From positions 27,345,741 through 27,409,740 of the forward strand of contig CM035171.1 in NCBI GenBank assembly GCA_020205615.1: a stretch of 64,000 nucleotides of DNA, read 5' to 3'. The position numbers and the translations under genes are program-made. The DNA comes from Panax quinquefolius. Lineage: Eukaryota > Streptophyta > Magnoliopsida > Apiales > Araliaceae. Within the stretch, counting starts at the first letter, position 1; each line of letters starts with the position of its first letter. Below, in pieces: positions 36,543 to 47,389 of the stretch. The notes under the pieces are model-generated. The model searched no databases. It was not told where the DNA came from and saw only the letters and a list, made by a program, of their open reading frames with translations.

Positions 36543-37663
36543 ACAATATAGCAGTGTTTTTTTAAAGATTAATGTAATGATTGCCTTGGGTTGTTTAAAA
36601 TAAAAAAAAAAATACTAAAATCGTGGGCATGTGAAGAAGCTAGGTTGCTGAATTTTTTTTATGAATGAATGATGTATATAATATATATTATATTAAGATT
36701 ATTGTTATGTTAAAAAAATGATTAGATGATAAATTATAATTTAATTTGAATTGTCTTGTAAAATTAATGTAATTGGAGAAATTAATTTCATATTAATATA
36801 AATTATAATTAGTAAGTAACTTATAATTGTATTATTATTACCTTTTATTTTGATCGGACAGAGGGAATTTAAAGAGTTATTTTTGGAATATAAATTTTGG
36901 AGTATTAGTAATTGATAAAAGGCGATGAGTAAAGGCATATTAAATAGATTATGAAATTACTTTGGAATTATTAGTTTGGATTGTTTTTAATTTGAGGTGA
37001 ATCTGTTTATGTTGTGAATAACGTTTCGTATTTGATATCGTTGGCAATTGAGAGTAAGATTTTGTGGAGTGTGCTATAAATGGTTTGGAAGTATCAGGTA
37101 CGGATTCCGTACTCTTTCAGCAATACTCTTGTTAATTTGATTTGTTCGTTTTGTCACTTGTTCGAATTTCGTTATTATTTCACATAATTGTTTCCTGTGA
37201 AATAAATATATTAGTTTCATTTTGGAGTTGATACATATGACTCGTATTTGTACTCTTTGAGTTAGGTTATCATGTTTAGTACTATTTATTTTTGATAATT
37301 GTAGAGCGGTACATGTTGCTACCTTCTTTTTGAGACCTTGTGACTATAATTTGATTTGGTTCGCATGTGTTGTGACATGGTATTTTTGTTAGAATATACC
37401 ATAGGGTATACTTGAGCTATAACCACCTGTGGGGTACCACAGGCATGTCGTCTTGGCACGAGAGACATGACACTTTCCGTGGCGGTGTGATTAGTCCACG
37501 GTGTCTCAATTTTGGGCTCCGGAGTAAATGGGCCATTTGGTGTTTTGTTGTGGGAGGCGTATGGGTTAACCCTAGGTTTCTGTTCTGCGGATTTGTGATG
37601 TTGTGCCAAACACACCTATCCAATTTGCATACATTTGGATTCACGGTCCAATGTGTGATTGCT

Positions 37664-37768
37664 TATGTGGCATTATTTTGATGTGTCTGTGTGGCATTAT
37701 TTTGGTTGTCTATGTGGCATCATTTGATTTGCCTGTGTGGCATTAGTTTGACTTGCCTATGTGGCAAG
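37664..37768 (+). repeat. 22-25-bp tandem repeat in solo LTR F
   Basis: Five units of T(A/G)TGTGGCAT(T/C)A(T)TTTGA-like sequence at 37664, 37689, 37711, 37733 and 37758. Confidence 0.8.
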
Positions 37769-38394
37769 ATATATTCCTGAGCTCATTCGGTATGAAATAA
37801 CTCCAGCCATTTGTTTCAGCCTATTATTTTATTGTATTAGTTTTGTTTGTTTTTGTTCAGTTCAATCCATTGAGTTAGTTGCTTCAGTTCGTTATTTTTT
37901 TTATTCATCTATTTGTTTCATCAATTCTGTTGATTTAGATATATTTTAGTCAGATCTTTGGAGATTATATTTTCGTCAGTATTTACACTTGAGGCTTTGT
38001 TCAGTATTTTATCTCAGTTGTTTTCGTATATTAGTTGTATACCTTTTGTATATCTGTATCCGTACTGGGCAATTGGCTCATGCTGTGTTTTTCTTCCGGC
38101 AGGTTTGCAGGGGTGATTCAGGGCTAGTGTGATGAGAGAGTTGTCTTTGACCATCTAGCTAGGTTGTTTCGAATTTTAAGTTTTGATTATTTTGACTCTA
38201 TTTGGAGAATTGTATTTTGTACGCTATTAATGGATCACCACTATTAATATTTTTAGGTTTGTTGTATTTTGCACGTGACCTCCCTTTTCTTTTTGGGAAG
38301 GGTGTTACAAAAATCTACTATCTTTTATGATTTAAAAGGTTTTTCATCACTTTTATCGCTGGGACTCAGCTTAATAAATAATCCACATCATCGA

Positions 38395-38650
38395 ATCACC
38401 CCTGCACTACGGCCAAGGATATTCTTTAGTATCACGACCACAATTATCCATGCACTACGGGCCAAGAATATTTGTGTATTCAATAATGGTCATGATCATG
38501 CCAACAATCGTCCCATCAATGCACTACGGGCCAATGAGGACTTTTACCACATCATTTGTAACATTACGGTCCATGATTACAATCAATAATCCTCGGTCAT
38601 AATCATACCAAGTCCATCTATTCACTATAGGCCACGTAGATGACTTTCAA
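38395..38650 (-). repeat. type-2 hairpin array, element D 3' LTR
   Basis: Units with GCACTACGGGCCAAGAATAT, TCAATGCACTACGGGCCAAT and CTGCACTACGGCCAAGGAT; the flanking arms vary together with the paired arm. Confidence 0.7.
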
Positions 38651-38889
38651 CAAAATATAAACATGAGGATGATGACAATGATATAGAATTCAATAAAACA
38701 AGTTCAAGAATTATTTTATCCAGAACTAATAACGTCCAAATTGTCAACATGATATCGCTTTGTAGAGTAAAATTCAAGAATGCTCGTAAGAATATTTCCA
38801 TGAAAAGATATCTTTGGATGAAGCGCAAAATATCAAGGATATTCCACTAATTTCATGGAGTATAAAGTCAAAACTTTAATCAATTGAGT

Positions 38890-39420
38890 ATAATAAGGAA
38901 TGGAATAACAAAAGAAATCACCAGTATGCGATAGACCGCATGCAGCAAAGTTATTCCAACAGAATAATAAATAACGGAATCGGTCCGCGTAACGCATGTC
39001 AGAAAGGATATTCGAACAAAATAATAAAGATTTTAATCAGTCCGACGTAAAACGCATGAGCATGTGATATTCCAATGAATAATAAAAGACGGAATCAGTC
39101 CTGTAAAACGCATGCATGTGATATTCCAAATGTAATAATAAAGATTTAAATCGTGTCCGGCGTAAAAACGCATGCATGTGATATATTCCAATGTAATAAT
39201 AAAGACGGAAACCAGTCCGAAGTAGAGAACGCATGCATGGATGTTCCAACAGAATGATAAATAATGGAACCCAGTCCAACAGAAACGCATGTATGCGAGA
39301 TGTTCCAATGAATGATAAAGAATGGAATAATGTAAGAATTTCACCAAGTATAGGGTAGCAGCGTGATACAAAAGGTTATTCTAATAGAATAATAAAGAAT
39401 GGAATAACAGAAGTTCTCTT
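38890..39420 (-). repeat. type-1 hairpin array, element D 3' LTR
   Basis: About eight units of 60-70 bp with ATTCCAA(C/T)...AATAATAAAGA and GGAAT, and ACGCATGCATGTGATATTCC spacers, eroded compared with the C element array. Confidence 0.75.
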
Positions 39421-39577
39421 CATGGATAAGAAAGAAATAATACTCCCTACCTTAGAAAAACTGGATACTGGAATAGTGAGGTAGCAGACTTCTCTTCTTC
39501 TTTCTATAATTTCTCTCTATAATAATTGCTCTAAAGCTTTTGTGAATTGGTGAGAAATGAAGGAAGAATAAGCTTCT

Positions 39578-39584
39578 ATTTATA
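39578..39584 (-). promoter_or_regulatory. TATA box, element D 3' LTR
   Basis: Minus strand TATAAAT in TTCTATAAATAGAAGC. Confidence 0.6.
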
Positions 39585-40915
39585 GAAAAATATAGTTTCG
39601 ATAATTGCACGTTTTGGGGCTCGAAAAATTACAGTACAATACCTCCAACTTTTCCTTTATTTTTAATTTAATCATGGAAGTATTATCAAACTTGTACCAC
39701 CTCCCCAATAGTAAATAATGCGATTCAATAGTAAATTATGTGAATCAATAGTTCTGATACGTGAAAAATACGAATTACAAAGATATAGTACATCCATCTT
39801 TACCTCCATTTTTAACTTAGTCATGCAAGTATTATCAATCTTGCACCAACTCCCCTAATAGTAATAAGAATGTGAAACAATAGTATACACATGTGAACAA
39901 ATAGTTTTAATCATGTGAAATAATAGCAATCAATTGCTTCATTTAACCTAAGTTAAATACCGATCGGTCAATATAACCTCCGGACATCAATTATTATCGA
40001 AATAATTGTCGATTTTCACTAACACAAATAATTCCAACACAATGAAACCATTTTTATATAAAATATAAATTTTGAAATTTTGAAGTTTGATTTTTCCCTA
40101 AAAGTCAATCGTTGACTTTTTCGACCAAATATTGAATTCGGAAAATTTTGTGTTTATAGACTATTTTTACTAATTTTATCGTTCTGACTCCAATATCACG
40201 TCCGCGTCTCCAAATTCAACTCCTAACACAACTTCAATTTTAATAACATTCATCATTAATATTATAACTCACAATATTTATCAACCAGTCGCTCCTGGAA
40301 AGAGTGGGCTTTTCAATAAGATTTCTCCCCTATTGGCGCCGCTAATTTAGTGACCAAACCTCTCCTCGACGTAACTTCTAGACATTGTAAATATTGCAAT
40401 TTAATAATATGAATAACTTTGTCGCCTCAATTATTGATTTAATAAAATAACATATTATGCGGATGATACTACGATAATAATCGAATCAATAATATGAGAG
40501 ATATGATGCAAAGAATTATCGTAGCAATAATTGAGTATAACCGAGTGACTTCTCACGTAAGTATCAATAATCAATACCGTGTTACTACGCAACCACGCCA
40601 TTCATCGTATTTTTACTATCGGGTAGTTCAACAATTAACGGTAAAACTTCCGCCGTTATTTTCAAAAGTATTTTTGTCGCTTTCTCGATCCGTGATAATT
40701 CCGTTGTGGGGGTCCACCAATGATTGTGCCAGTTGTAATTTAATATTCCTGTTAAAATGAATATTCTTCACCAATCGAATATTATATAACAACTTCGTGC
40801 TTTGCAAAATTTGTAAATATTACCCAACTATAACATTATATCAAATGCACACCATAATATTCAAAAATATATTTCGAGAAAATTTAATCTTTATTCAAAA
40901 AGTTGGGGTCTTACA

Positions 40916-40930
40916 ACCTCCCCTTTCTTA
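40916..40930 (-). other. polypurine tract of D
   Basis: Minus strand TAAGAAAGGGGAGGT between the integrase stop and the LTR head TGTAAGACCCC. Confidence 0.85.
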
Positions 40931-41413
40931 TGAAATTTCGTCCTCGAAATTAAGGTGCGTACCTGGTATGTCGAAGAGGTAAGGATATCTTGATTTCATC
41001 TCAGATTCTAGCTCCCGGGTCATTTCTTCCACATCGTGGTTTCTCCATAAAACTTTGACTTGAGGTATAACCTTGGAGCGTAGAAAATGATCCTTTTTAT
41101 TCAAGATTTTAACAAGTAAGTCTTCATACGTTAAATCTTCCTCTATCTCGTCTGGTTCTAACTCTATAATGTGGTTCGGGTCTTTCGCATATTTACGTAA
41201 CATGGATATGTAAAAAACGTTATGAACACGAGACATACTTGGCGGTAACGCAAGTCTATAGGCCACAGTTCCTACTCGATCGAGGATTAAAAATGGACCA
41301 ATGAATCGAGGATTGAGCTTTTCTCTCTTTCCAAATCTTGTAACTCCTTTCCATGGAGCAACACGTAACAACACATGATCTCCAATATCGAATTCTACGT
41401 CCTTTAATTTCAA
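40928..41413 (-). pseudogene. pol: element D integrase C-terminal domain and chromodomain
   Basis: Open 161-codon segment starting with VEFDIGDHVLLRVAPWKGVT (SH3-like DNA-binding domain), then RLALPPSMSRVHNVFYISML, the acidic linker IIELEPDEIEEDLTYEDLL and the chromodomain VKVLWRNHDVEEMTRELESE ending at SRYPYLFDIPGTH. Relatives have EMTWE where D has EMTRE, so one conserved aromatic is replaced. It is one frame off the upstream integrase core, with the shift near 41410. The purine tract follows at once. Confidence 0.9.
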
Positions 41414-42012
41414 TGAAGATCAGCATAACTCTTTTGTCGATCTTGTGAGGTTTTTATACGTTGTCGGATCATTTGAATCTTTTCCGTAGTCATACGTACC
41501 AACTCTGGTCCCAACAACGTTGCTTCACCCACCTCATCCCAGCATATTGGAGAACGACACTTTCTTCCATACAACGCCTCGAATGGAGCCATGCCAATAC
41601 TTTCTTGATAACTGTTGTTGTAGGAAAAATCCACCAATGGTAAGAACTTATCCCAATTTCCCTTGAAGTCAAGGACACAGAGTCTTAATAGATCTTCAAG
41701 AGTTTGAATCGTCCTCTCCGACTGTCCGTCTGTCTGAGGATGATATGCCGAGCTAAATCGTAATTCCGTGCCTATAGCTTTTTGCAAACTAACCCAAAAT
41801 CTTGAAGTGAATCTTGGGTCTCGATCAAAAACTATGGATACTGGCATACCATGAAGTCTTGCAATCTCGTTTATGTACATACGAGCAAGACGTTCAAGTG
41901 TATAAGTTTCTCGTATAGGTAGGAAATGAGCAGACTTGGTCAATCTATCAACAATGACCCAAATTGCATCTATGCCTTGAGAAACCTTGGGAAGACCAGT
42001 AACGAAATCCAT
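41410..42012 (-). pseudogene. pol: element D integrase catalytic core
   Basis: Open 200-codon segment with the full DDE triad: [20 protein letters not shown] (first D), [20 protein letters not shown] (second D) and [14 protein letters not shown] (E), then [20 protein letters not shown] and [20 protein letters not shown]. It is in the same frame as the N-terminal part upstream, separated by one TAG where relatives have Trp (just before KWEHITMD). It is among the best preserved catalytic domains in the window. Confidence 0.92.
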
Positions 42013-42030
42013 AGTAATGTGTTCCCACTT

Positions 42031-42504
42031 CTATTCTGGAATTTCAAGTGGTTGCAATGGACCTTTTGGTACTTGATGCTCCGCCTTGACTCGTAGACAA
42101 GTTAAACACCTTGAGATAAACTCTGCTATCTCTCTCTTTATATTGCTCCACCAAAATGTATGTCGAAGATCACGATACATTTTGGTACTCCCAGGATGGA
42201 TTACAAACGGTGTGTTGTGCGCCTCCATCATGATTTTATACTTTAAATCAGGGTTGTTAGGAACACAAAGTCTGGAGTTGACTCGAAGTATCCCTTCCTC
42301 ATCGATTCTTGTTTTTGGCATAGCACCTTCTTGCACTTTCTTCTTCATACGCATTAGCTCCAGGTCTGTAGCTTGAGCAGCTTTAACTTTATCTATTAAA
42401 GTCGGTTCTACTCGTATGTTTGCCATCATCATGTGGGTCCCTGGAGTCTTTATCTCTAACTCCATCCTTTGCAAGTCATACAAAATGGGCCTTTGCATTG
42501 ACAA
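42031..42504 (-). pseudogene. pol: element D integrase N-terminal zinc domain
   Basis: 157 open codons from MSMQRPILYDLQRMELE. The H-H-C-C zinc site is legible: HPGSTKMYRDLRHTFWWSNI (His pair) and ISRCLTCLRVKAEHQ (CLTC). It runs directly into the TAG before the catalytic core. A TAA separates it from RNase H upstream in the same frame. Confidence 0.9.
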
Positions 42505-42525
42505 TATTGCACTCGTACCCGCATA

Positions 42526-42834
42526 TTATCTTTTCCTCAGTGCGTCAGCTACCACGTTTGCTTTTCCAGGATGGTATTGGATAGTATGATCATAATCTTT
42601 TAATAATTCAAGCCAACGTCGTTGTCGCATGTTGAGTTCCTTTTGGGTGAAGAAATATTTGAGGCTTTTATGATCCGTGTAGATCTCCACCTTCTCTCCA
42701 TACAGGTAATGCCTCCAAATCTTAAGCGCAAAAATGACAGCTGCCAACTCTAGATCATGAGTAGGGTAATTCCTCTCATATTCTTTGAGTTGTCGTGAGG
42801 CATAGGCTGTGACTTTCCCATATTGCATGAGAAC
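42526..42834 (-). pseudogene. pol: element D RNase H, C-terminal part
   Basis: [24 protein letters not shown] sequence (here QYGKVTAY), [40 protein letters not shown] and [20 protein letters not shown] are open and intact, ending ADALRKR then TAA. Element E is inserted at 42835, inside the GCVLMQ motif; the first half of the domain resumes at 46519. Confidence 0.9.
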
Positions 42835-43214
42835 TGATGAGTGAGTTTTATACACATGAATTGGATACATTCGGGCTTAATTTGTTGTTGTTCTCAAGTC
42901 TTTTAGATTAGTTTTTAAGTGTTTATGTCTATTCAAGCATGTTTCATGTTGTTTTGTAGGAATTGGGACAAAAGTTACATGGATCGATCGTTAAAGTGGC
43001 TAGATTCGCGTTTTACCTTGCCATTTACACAACAATCACTTCAGAGCCAATTTGCGTATTGCTACAGAACTTATTTCAAAAATCTAAAGAATTAAAGTTG
43101 TAGATCTACTTTTCTTCTTTCCATATCATCTTGAATCATCTAAATTGGAGTTCGGACGAAGAAGTTATGGCCATTTTCCCAAAGGACGTCGGAGCAGAAA
43201 ATGTCAGAAAAAGT

Positions 43215-43315
43215 GGTAGCGCCGGGGCGCTAATTTTAGGCTTATTTGCAGCGCGCGGGCGCTATAAGGCAAGCGTTGTCTGAAGCGTCGTGCCCAGCGC
43301 TGGGGCGCTACTGGG
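43215..43315. repeat. three GC-rich near-palindromes in element E LTR
   Basis: TAGCGCCGGGGCGCTA (about 43217, a perfect palindrome), AGCGCGCGGGCGCTATA (about 43253) and AGCGCTGGGGCGCTACT (about 43299). They stand out in AT-rich surroundings and lie 100-200 bp upstream of the TATA box. Confidence 0.8.
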
Positions 43316-43419
43316 AAGAGGTTGGGTGCGGCCTGGACACGTTTTGTGCGAATTTTGACACCTTTTTGACTCCAAATTGGATTGGGTTTATTCCAAAACT
43401 AAAAATTGGACTTGTAACC

Positions 43420-43426
43420 TATAAAT
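43420..43426 (+). promoter_or_regulatory. TATA box, element E LTR
   Basis: TATAAAT in ACCTATAAATACATG. Confidence 0.55.
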
Positions 43427-43700
43427 ACATGATGTAAGGCATAAAATAGGAGGAGATTACATAGATTAGACTAGATTAAACACTCCTTTAGATTAGAACA
43501 TAATCCTAGTTCTTATTAGTTTTGGGGATTGAAGCAACTTGGAGACCATTAAAGATTCAAAGCAGGAGCGAAAGAGGAGTCTCAAGGCTACTGACAATAG
43601 ATTATATTCTCTTCTCTTCTCTTACTTTTATCTTTTAATGTCTATTCAATTGTGGATTCTTGATTTTAATTCATTAATTATGAACTAACTCTTTTATTAA

Positions 43701-45242
43701 GAAAAAAAACACAAAAACCTTTGCTTGTCCTCAAACAAAAACACAAAAGAACTAAAAATAAACAAAATAACTCAACTAAATGAATGCATATGCATAATCT
43801 ACTTCCTAATATACCTACGAACCGAGTAATAAATCAGTATGATATATAGCAACAGGCCTCAAAGATACCATTGGTACTCAAACAATATATCCAATCAATT
43901 CAAAATCCATAACTCTAACCAATTAGTCAACCCAAACCTCGCTATCACCCATGTTGTGTGTGTGTGTCATATAACCATTCTAACCAACCACGCTTCAAGA
44001 TAATCACATAACAAACTTCTTATAAGGAAAATTTTAGTTCCAATTCAATTACTTTTGTGAACATGACAACTCCGGTTAAAACTAAGCAATTACAAAATCT
44101 AAGGGTAAATACAGGATTTATTTATACTTTTATTCAACCACGAGGGCATTTTTGCTCTTTCTCGTGTTTTTTTTTTCATGGATGTGCAATGTCTCATTCC
44201 ATTAGGCTAACAGTGCCACCCCTTAGCGAGCTTTCAACCAACGACTCCCAGACCATATAAGACCTTAGGGCGCTAGGTGTTAAGACACCCATTCGGGCGT
44301 ACTTGCTCAAGTAACAAAGGCCCCGAAACAAAACTAACCACGATTTTTCTCTCTTTTTTTTTCATCATCTCATTTCTTTTTTTTTTCTTTTTTCTGGATT
44401 TTCTATTTTTTTTTCTCTTCATCAATTTTTTTTTAGTATATATATCCCATAGATTCCCCCAAACTCAAGCTTTTATGTTATTCCAACCTTTACCGCCAGT
44501 TCACTAATTTCCTTAAATTTTAACAAAGATTTTTCCTCAGAAACAAATTATGAAACCCTTGAACCAAGTGGATTAAAACAGTTAAACTTTAAGTGCTAAC
44601 CAGTTACATAAGTTTCAGACAGGCTCATATTATCATCATGATTAAAATTAGAACTCATCATCAATTATCAACACTGTTCAAGTTAACATGCAAAACCAAT
44701 CTTATCATAAAAGTAGAGCTAAGACCACACCAACCTATCACATGATTCATGCAAAAATAAAAAAAATGCAATTATACTACATGAACACATATATGAAGAT
44801 GCAAAAAAAAAATACCATGTATTATATGCAACCTAAAAAAAACATAAAGCTAACACATAAAAAAAAAATAAACTACTATGCAGATAACTAACTATATGCA
44901 GTACGACACTAAAATGCCCCCAAACTTAAACTAGACATTATCATCAATGGCTACAATAGAAAAAATTAAAGCAGAGGACTTCCCTGAAAATATAACAATC
45001 TTCCTCCTTGTCTGCTATGTTTAGAGAATAGGCTAAGCACATGGAACAAAGTGGGCACCACACTTGAATTTGACTTGAATAACCTGTAAAACCATGATAG
45101 AAGCAATTTTATTAAATCCTAAATAAATGCAAATTCAAAACTACTAATATAAAACTTAATAAAAACTAAAAATAAAAATTGAACTTGGGTTGCCTCCCAA
45201 TAAGCGCTTGTTTTATAGTCTCAGCCTGACTTCTTCAATTCT
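43701..45242 (-). other. element E 3' non-coding region
   Basis: AT-rich with long poly-T and poly-A runs (44340-44430, 44750-44870). Minus strand landmarks: GAGGACAAGCAAAGG (about 43735), two purine-tract-like GTTTGGGGG stretches (about 44457 and 44917), and TTGGGAGGCAACCCAAG (about 45185-45205), a common sequence in the 3' part of Athila/Tat-type elements. No reliable coding region; short frames on either strand are low complexity. Confidence 0.6.
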
Positions 45243-45560
45243 CTATCCAATTCCCCTACGAAAATTAAGGAACCCTCCATCCATCAGACGCAATGTTACT
45301 TTTGGGAGGTTCCCATTAGCAAAAACCCTTGAATTGAAGTCACCTAGCATGCTCTTTGTAGATAGGATCCCCATTAAGAACGGCAAACCACTAGGTGTTT
45401 CCTCCATTAGGTCGATGATCAGATTAGGGCATTGAAGCTTAATAAACATAATGGAATCTTCCTCTATCTTCTCCTTTTCATCCCACCATGACTCCACAAT
45501 CAGATTAGCTCTTACGTCACCAAGAGCTTTCATTGATTTACATGACTTCCAATTGGGCAT
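45243..45560 (-). CDS. element E short ORF of unknown function
   Basis: 105 codons open from ATG at 45560, overlapping the end of gag by 31 bp in another frame. It contains KEKIEEDSIMFIKLQCPNLI and GNLPKVTLRLMDGGFLNFRR. I do not recognise a domain and see no protease active site. It may be a shifted continuation of the gag polyprotein or a separate accessory ORF. Confidence 0.35.
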   Translation of the reverse strand: MPNWKSCKSMKALGDVRANLIVESWWDEKEKIEEDSIMFIKLQCPNLIIDLMEETPSGLPFLMGILSTKSMLGDFNSRVFANGNLPKVTLRLMDGGFLNFRRGIG

Positions 45561-46351
45561 GGTTTTGCAAAACTGCCCGGATTATTGAACTTTGGTGGAG
45601 AAGGTACATGGGACACTATCAAAATTGGCTCATATTCGTTGGTACTCAAAGTTAGATCTTCGCCGATCTCATTTTCTTGGTCTCCAAATCTTTCCTCTCT
45701 TTCAACATCTCTATCATTTGGCACATCCGGTTGTAGATTTGGTTCGGGCTCACCATGAGTCTCAGAATTCATGTCATAGAGCCAAGTGTATTGAGGACGG
45801 TTGTTCAACGCATGTACTATCTGCCCCAATTGATTTTCCAGATTCTTTATCGACGCACCTTGGCTTTGCAAATTCAACTCTATTTGATTAAATTTTTTCT
45901 CATTTTCCTCGTTCTTTTTTTCAGAAGCTCTAATAACTTTTTCCAAGGCCTCTTCAAAACTTGATTTTTGATCTGGTTGTTGTGTCTGATTTTGAAATTC
46001 GGATGTATTTTGTTGTCTCGGCGCTTGAGCTTGATTGTTACTCCATGAAAAATCCGTGTGATACCCCCAATCCTGATGATAGTTGTTGGGATAGACATAA
46101 TTGTTGGGGTAATCACCACTATACTGTACCGGCTCAAAACTGATGGCGCATTGATGACTCATATGATTTCCAGCACAATAATCACAAGTAACCACCACAC
46201 TTTGACGACGTTGAGCTTCAAAAGCTTCTAAACTCTTCGAAAGTGTCTCAATCTGTGCTGACAATGCAGAAAATGTATTAAGTCCATCAATCCCTGTTTC
46301 CCTTGGTTGAGTCATGTTCATGTATGGCCATTGATACGCAAAGTCATCCAT
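45530..46351 (-). CDS. gag: element E Gag (Athila/Tat-like)
   Basis: 273 codons, the longest open frame in the window. It starts MDDFAYQWPYMNMTQPRETG and has a coiled-coil-like stretch (LSAQIETLSKSLEAFEAQ), one Cys-His cluster CDYCAGNHMSHQC (C-x2-C-x4-H-x4-C, a zinc knuckle near residue 57), Asn/Gln/Tyr-rich low complexity (residues 75-130), a second coiled-coil-like stretch (NQIELNLQSQGASIKNLENQ) and an acidic tail. This order matches the C-terminal part of Athila-type Gag proteins; the capsid half is missing, so the ORF is probably a shortened Gag. The start follows the primer site by about 110 bp, an unusually short leader. Confidence 0.75.
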   Translation of the reverse strand: MDDFAYQWPYMNMTQPRETGIDGLNTFSALSAQIETLSKSLEAFEAQRRQSVVVTCDYCAGNHMSHQCAISFEPVQYSGDYPNNYVYPNNYHQDWGYHTDFSWSNNQAQAPRQQNTSEFQNQTQQPDQKSSFEEALEKVIRASEKKNEENEKKFNQIELNLQSQGASIKNLENQLGQIVHALNNRPQYTWLYDMNSETHGEPEPNLQPDVPNDRDVEREERFGDQENEIGEDLTLSTNEYEPILIVSHVPSPPKFNNPGSFAKPCPIGSHVNQ

Positions 46352-46461
46352 GGTACCTGAAAAGAGAAAATATAGGAAGAGAATTAAAAATAAAAATAAA
46401 AATGTTTAAATTAAGACTAATTTGATTGAAATTAATATTGGTAAATAATTATTAAATTAAT

Positions 46462-46479
46462 TCCCCGACAACGGCGCCA
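46462..46479 (-). other. primer-binding site of E (tRNA-Asp)
   Basis: Minus strand TGGCGCCGTTGTCGGGGA matches the complement of the 3' end of plant tRNA-Asp(GTC) with one difference, the usual primer of Athila/Tat elements. Confidence 0.85.
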
Positions 46480-46518
46480 AAAACTTATTCATTGATTGCG
46501 AAATCAATCAACAAGAAC

Positions 46519-47362
46519 ACATCCTAACCCTTTGCCCGAAGCATCATCAGAGATGATAAATCCTCTCGAGCCGATGATATTGTCGTAACAGTCTTTGAAA
46601 TGAGTCTCCTCTTGAGTTCTTGAAAACTCTTCTCACATTCCTCACTCCAACCGAACTTTGTATCTTTTTGGAGTCACCGAGTTAATGGAGTAGCAATTCG
46701 AGAAAATCCTTCCACGAATCTCCGATAATAACCAAACTAATCCGAGAAAGCTACGTACTTGATCGACGATTTAGGTTGCTCCACTTTGAATAGCTTCAAT
46801 CTTTGCTTCGTCAATGGATATCCCATGATTTGATATCACGTGCCCAAGGAATGCAACTTCCTCAAGCCAGAACTCGCATTTCTTCAACTTGGCATATAAC
46901 TTATTTTCACGAAGCTTTTGGAGTATCAGCCTCAAGTGTTGCTCATGATCTTCATGACTTTTGGAATATATGAGGATGTCGTTAATAAAGACGACCACAA
47001 AATGATCCAAATATTCCTTGAATACTCGGTTCATCATATCCATGAAGGCAGCAGGAGCATTAGTCAATCCAAAAGACATGACTAAGAATTCATAATGCCG
47101 ATCTGAGTTCTGGGCGCTTTGGAATATCCTCGCTTTTAACCTTCACCGATGATGATATCGAATCGAAGATCGATCTTTGAAAAAATTGTGCTCCTTGTAA
47201 CCGATCAAACAGGTCATCAATACGTGGCAATGGGTACCTATTTTTGATGGTGACATGATTCAACTCCTGATAATCAATACAAAGTTGCATACTCCTATCT
47301 TTCTTCTTCACGAATAGAACAAGAGCACCCCAAGGAGACGTCTTTAGGGCGAATAAAACCAA
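46519..47362 (-). pseudogene. pol: element D reverse transcriptase, central and C-terminal part
   Basis: From right to left: [20 protein letters not shown] and [20 protein letters not shown] (first RT Asp region, 47090-47362), a frame change near 47090, then [20 protein letters not shown] and [20 protein letters not shown] (46771-47079). In relatives the active-site box is FIDD; here it is FIND, losing the first of the paired aspartates. [20 protein letters not shown] follows. Below 46771 the connection to RNase H is frame-broken. Confidence 0.88.
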
Positions 47363-47389
47363 TGTCTAACAATTCACAGAATTGGGTCT

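Larger units (their letters stand above)
35898..38309 (+). mobile_element. element F: solo LTR, 2.41 kb
   Basis: Begins TGTAATACCCGGAG and ends GGGTGTTACA, flanked on both sides by AAAAT (35893-35897 and 38310-38314), a perfect 5-bp target duplication in D's LTR. No interior, primer site or second LTR is present, so it is a solo LTR left by LTR-LTR recombination. A TATATAAATA at 36122 supports plus orientation. The LTR ends resemble Tekay-type LTRs. Open frames at 37412-37681 and on its opposite strand have no recognised content. Confidence 0.9.
35434..40915 (-). repeat. element D 3' LTR, interrupted by solo LTR F
   Basis: Tail TGTGACGCCCCCAAAATAGG at 35434, head TGTAAGACCCCAACTTTTTG at 40915. 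Removing F leaves about 3.07 kb. It carries a type-2 array (38395-38650), type-1 array (38890-39420), TATA (39578) and a U3 with degenerate repeats of a block ending TATTATCAAACTTGTACCAC. No genes. Confidence 0.88.
42835..43700 (+). repeat. element E LTR, plus-oriented
   Basis: Starts TGATGAGTGAGTTTTATACAC; TATA at 43420; ends near CTCTTTTATTAAG. TATA, the GC-palindrome region upstream of it and the downstream U5-like AATTATGAACTAACTC all indicate plus orientation, opposite to gag. The frame 43246-43437 is a chance ORF across the GC palindromes. Confidence 0.75.
42835..46513 (-). mobile_element. element E: Athila/Tat-like element with inverted LTR
   Basis: The insertion is flanked by AGAAC (42830-42834 and 46514-46518) within D's RNase H and has TG...CA ends (TGATGAGTGAG and AATCAACA). 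Its interior is minus strand: tRNA-Asp primer site (46462-46479), gag (45530-46351), and GAGGACAAGCAAAGG typical of Athila/Tat 3' regions (about 43730). The only sizeable LTR (42835-43700) points the opposite way, and the other end keeps only about 34 bp. RT, integrase and RNase H are absent. Confidence 0.75.

Noticed and set aside
37412..37681. 89-codon frame as a gene, with overlapping frames on the other strand
   Set aside because: It lies in solo LTR F, has no recognisable domain, and open frames on both strands reflect lower stop density in a GC-richer patch.
43246..43437. 63-codon frame over GC-rich sequence
   Set aside because: Created by the GC palindromes of the E LTR; it spans the TATA box and shows no domain.
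45592..45891. Plus-strand frame of 99 codons
   Set aside because: It is the antisense shadow of the element E gag, which has a zinc knuckle and typical composition.
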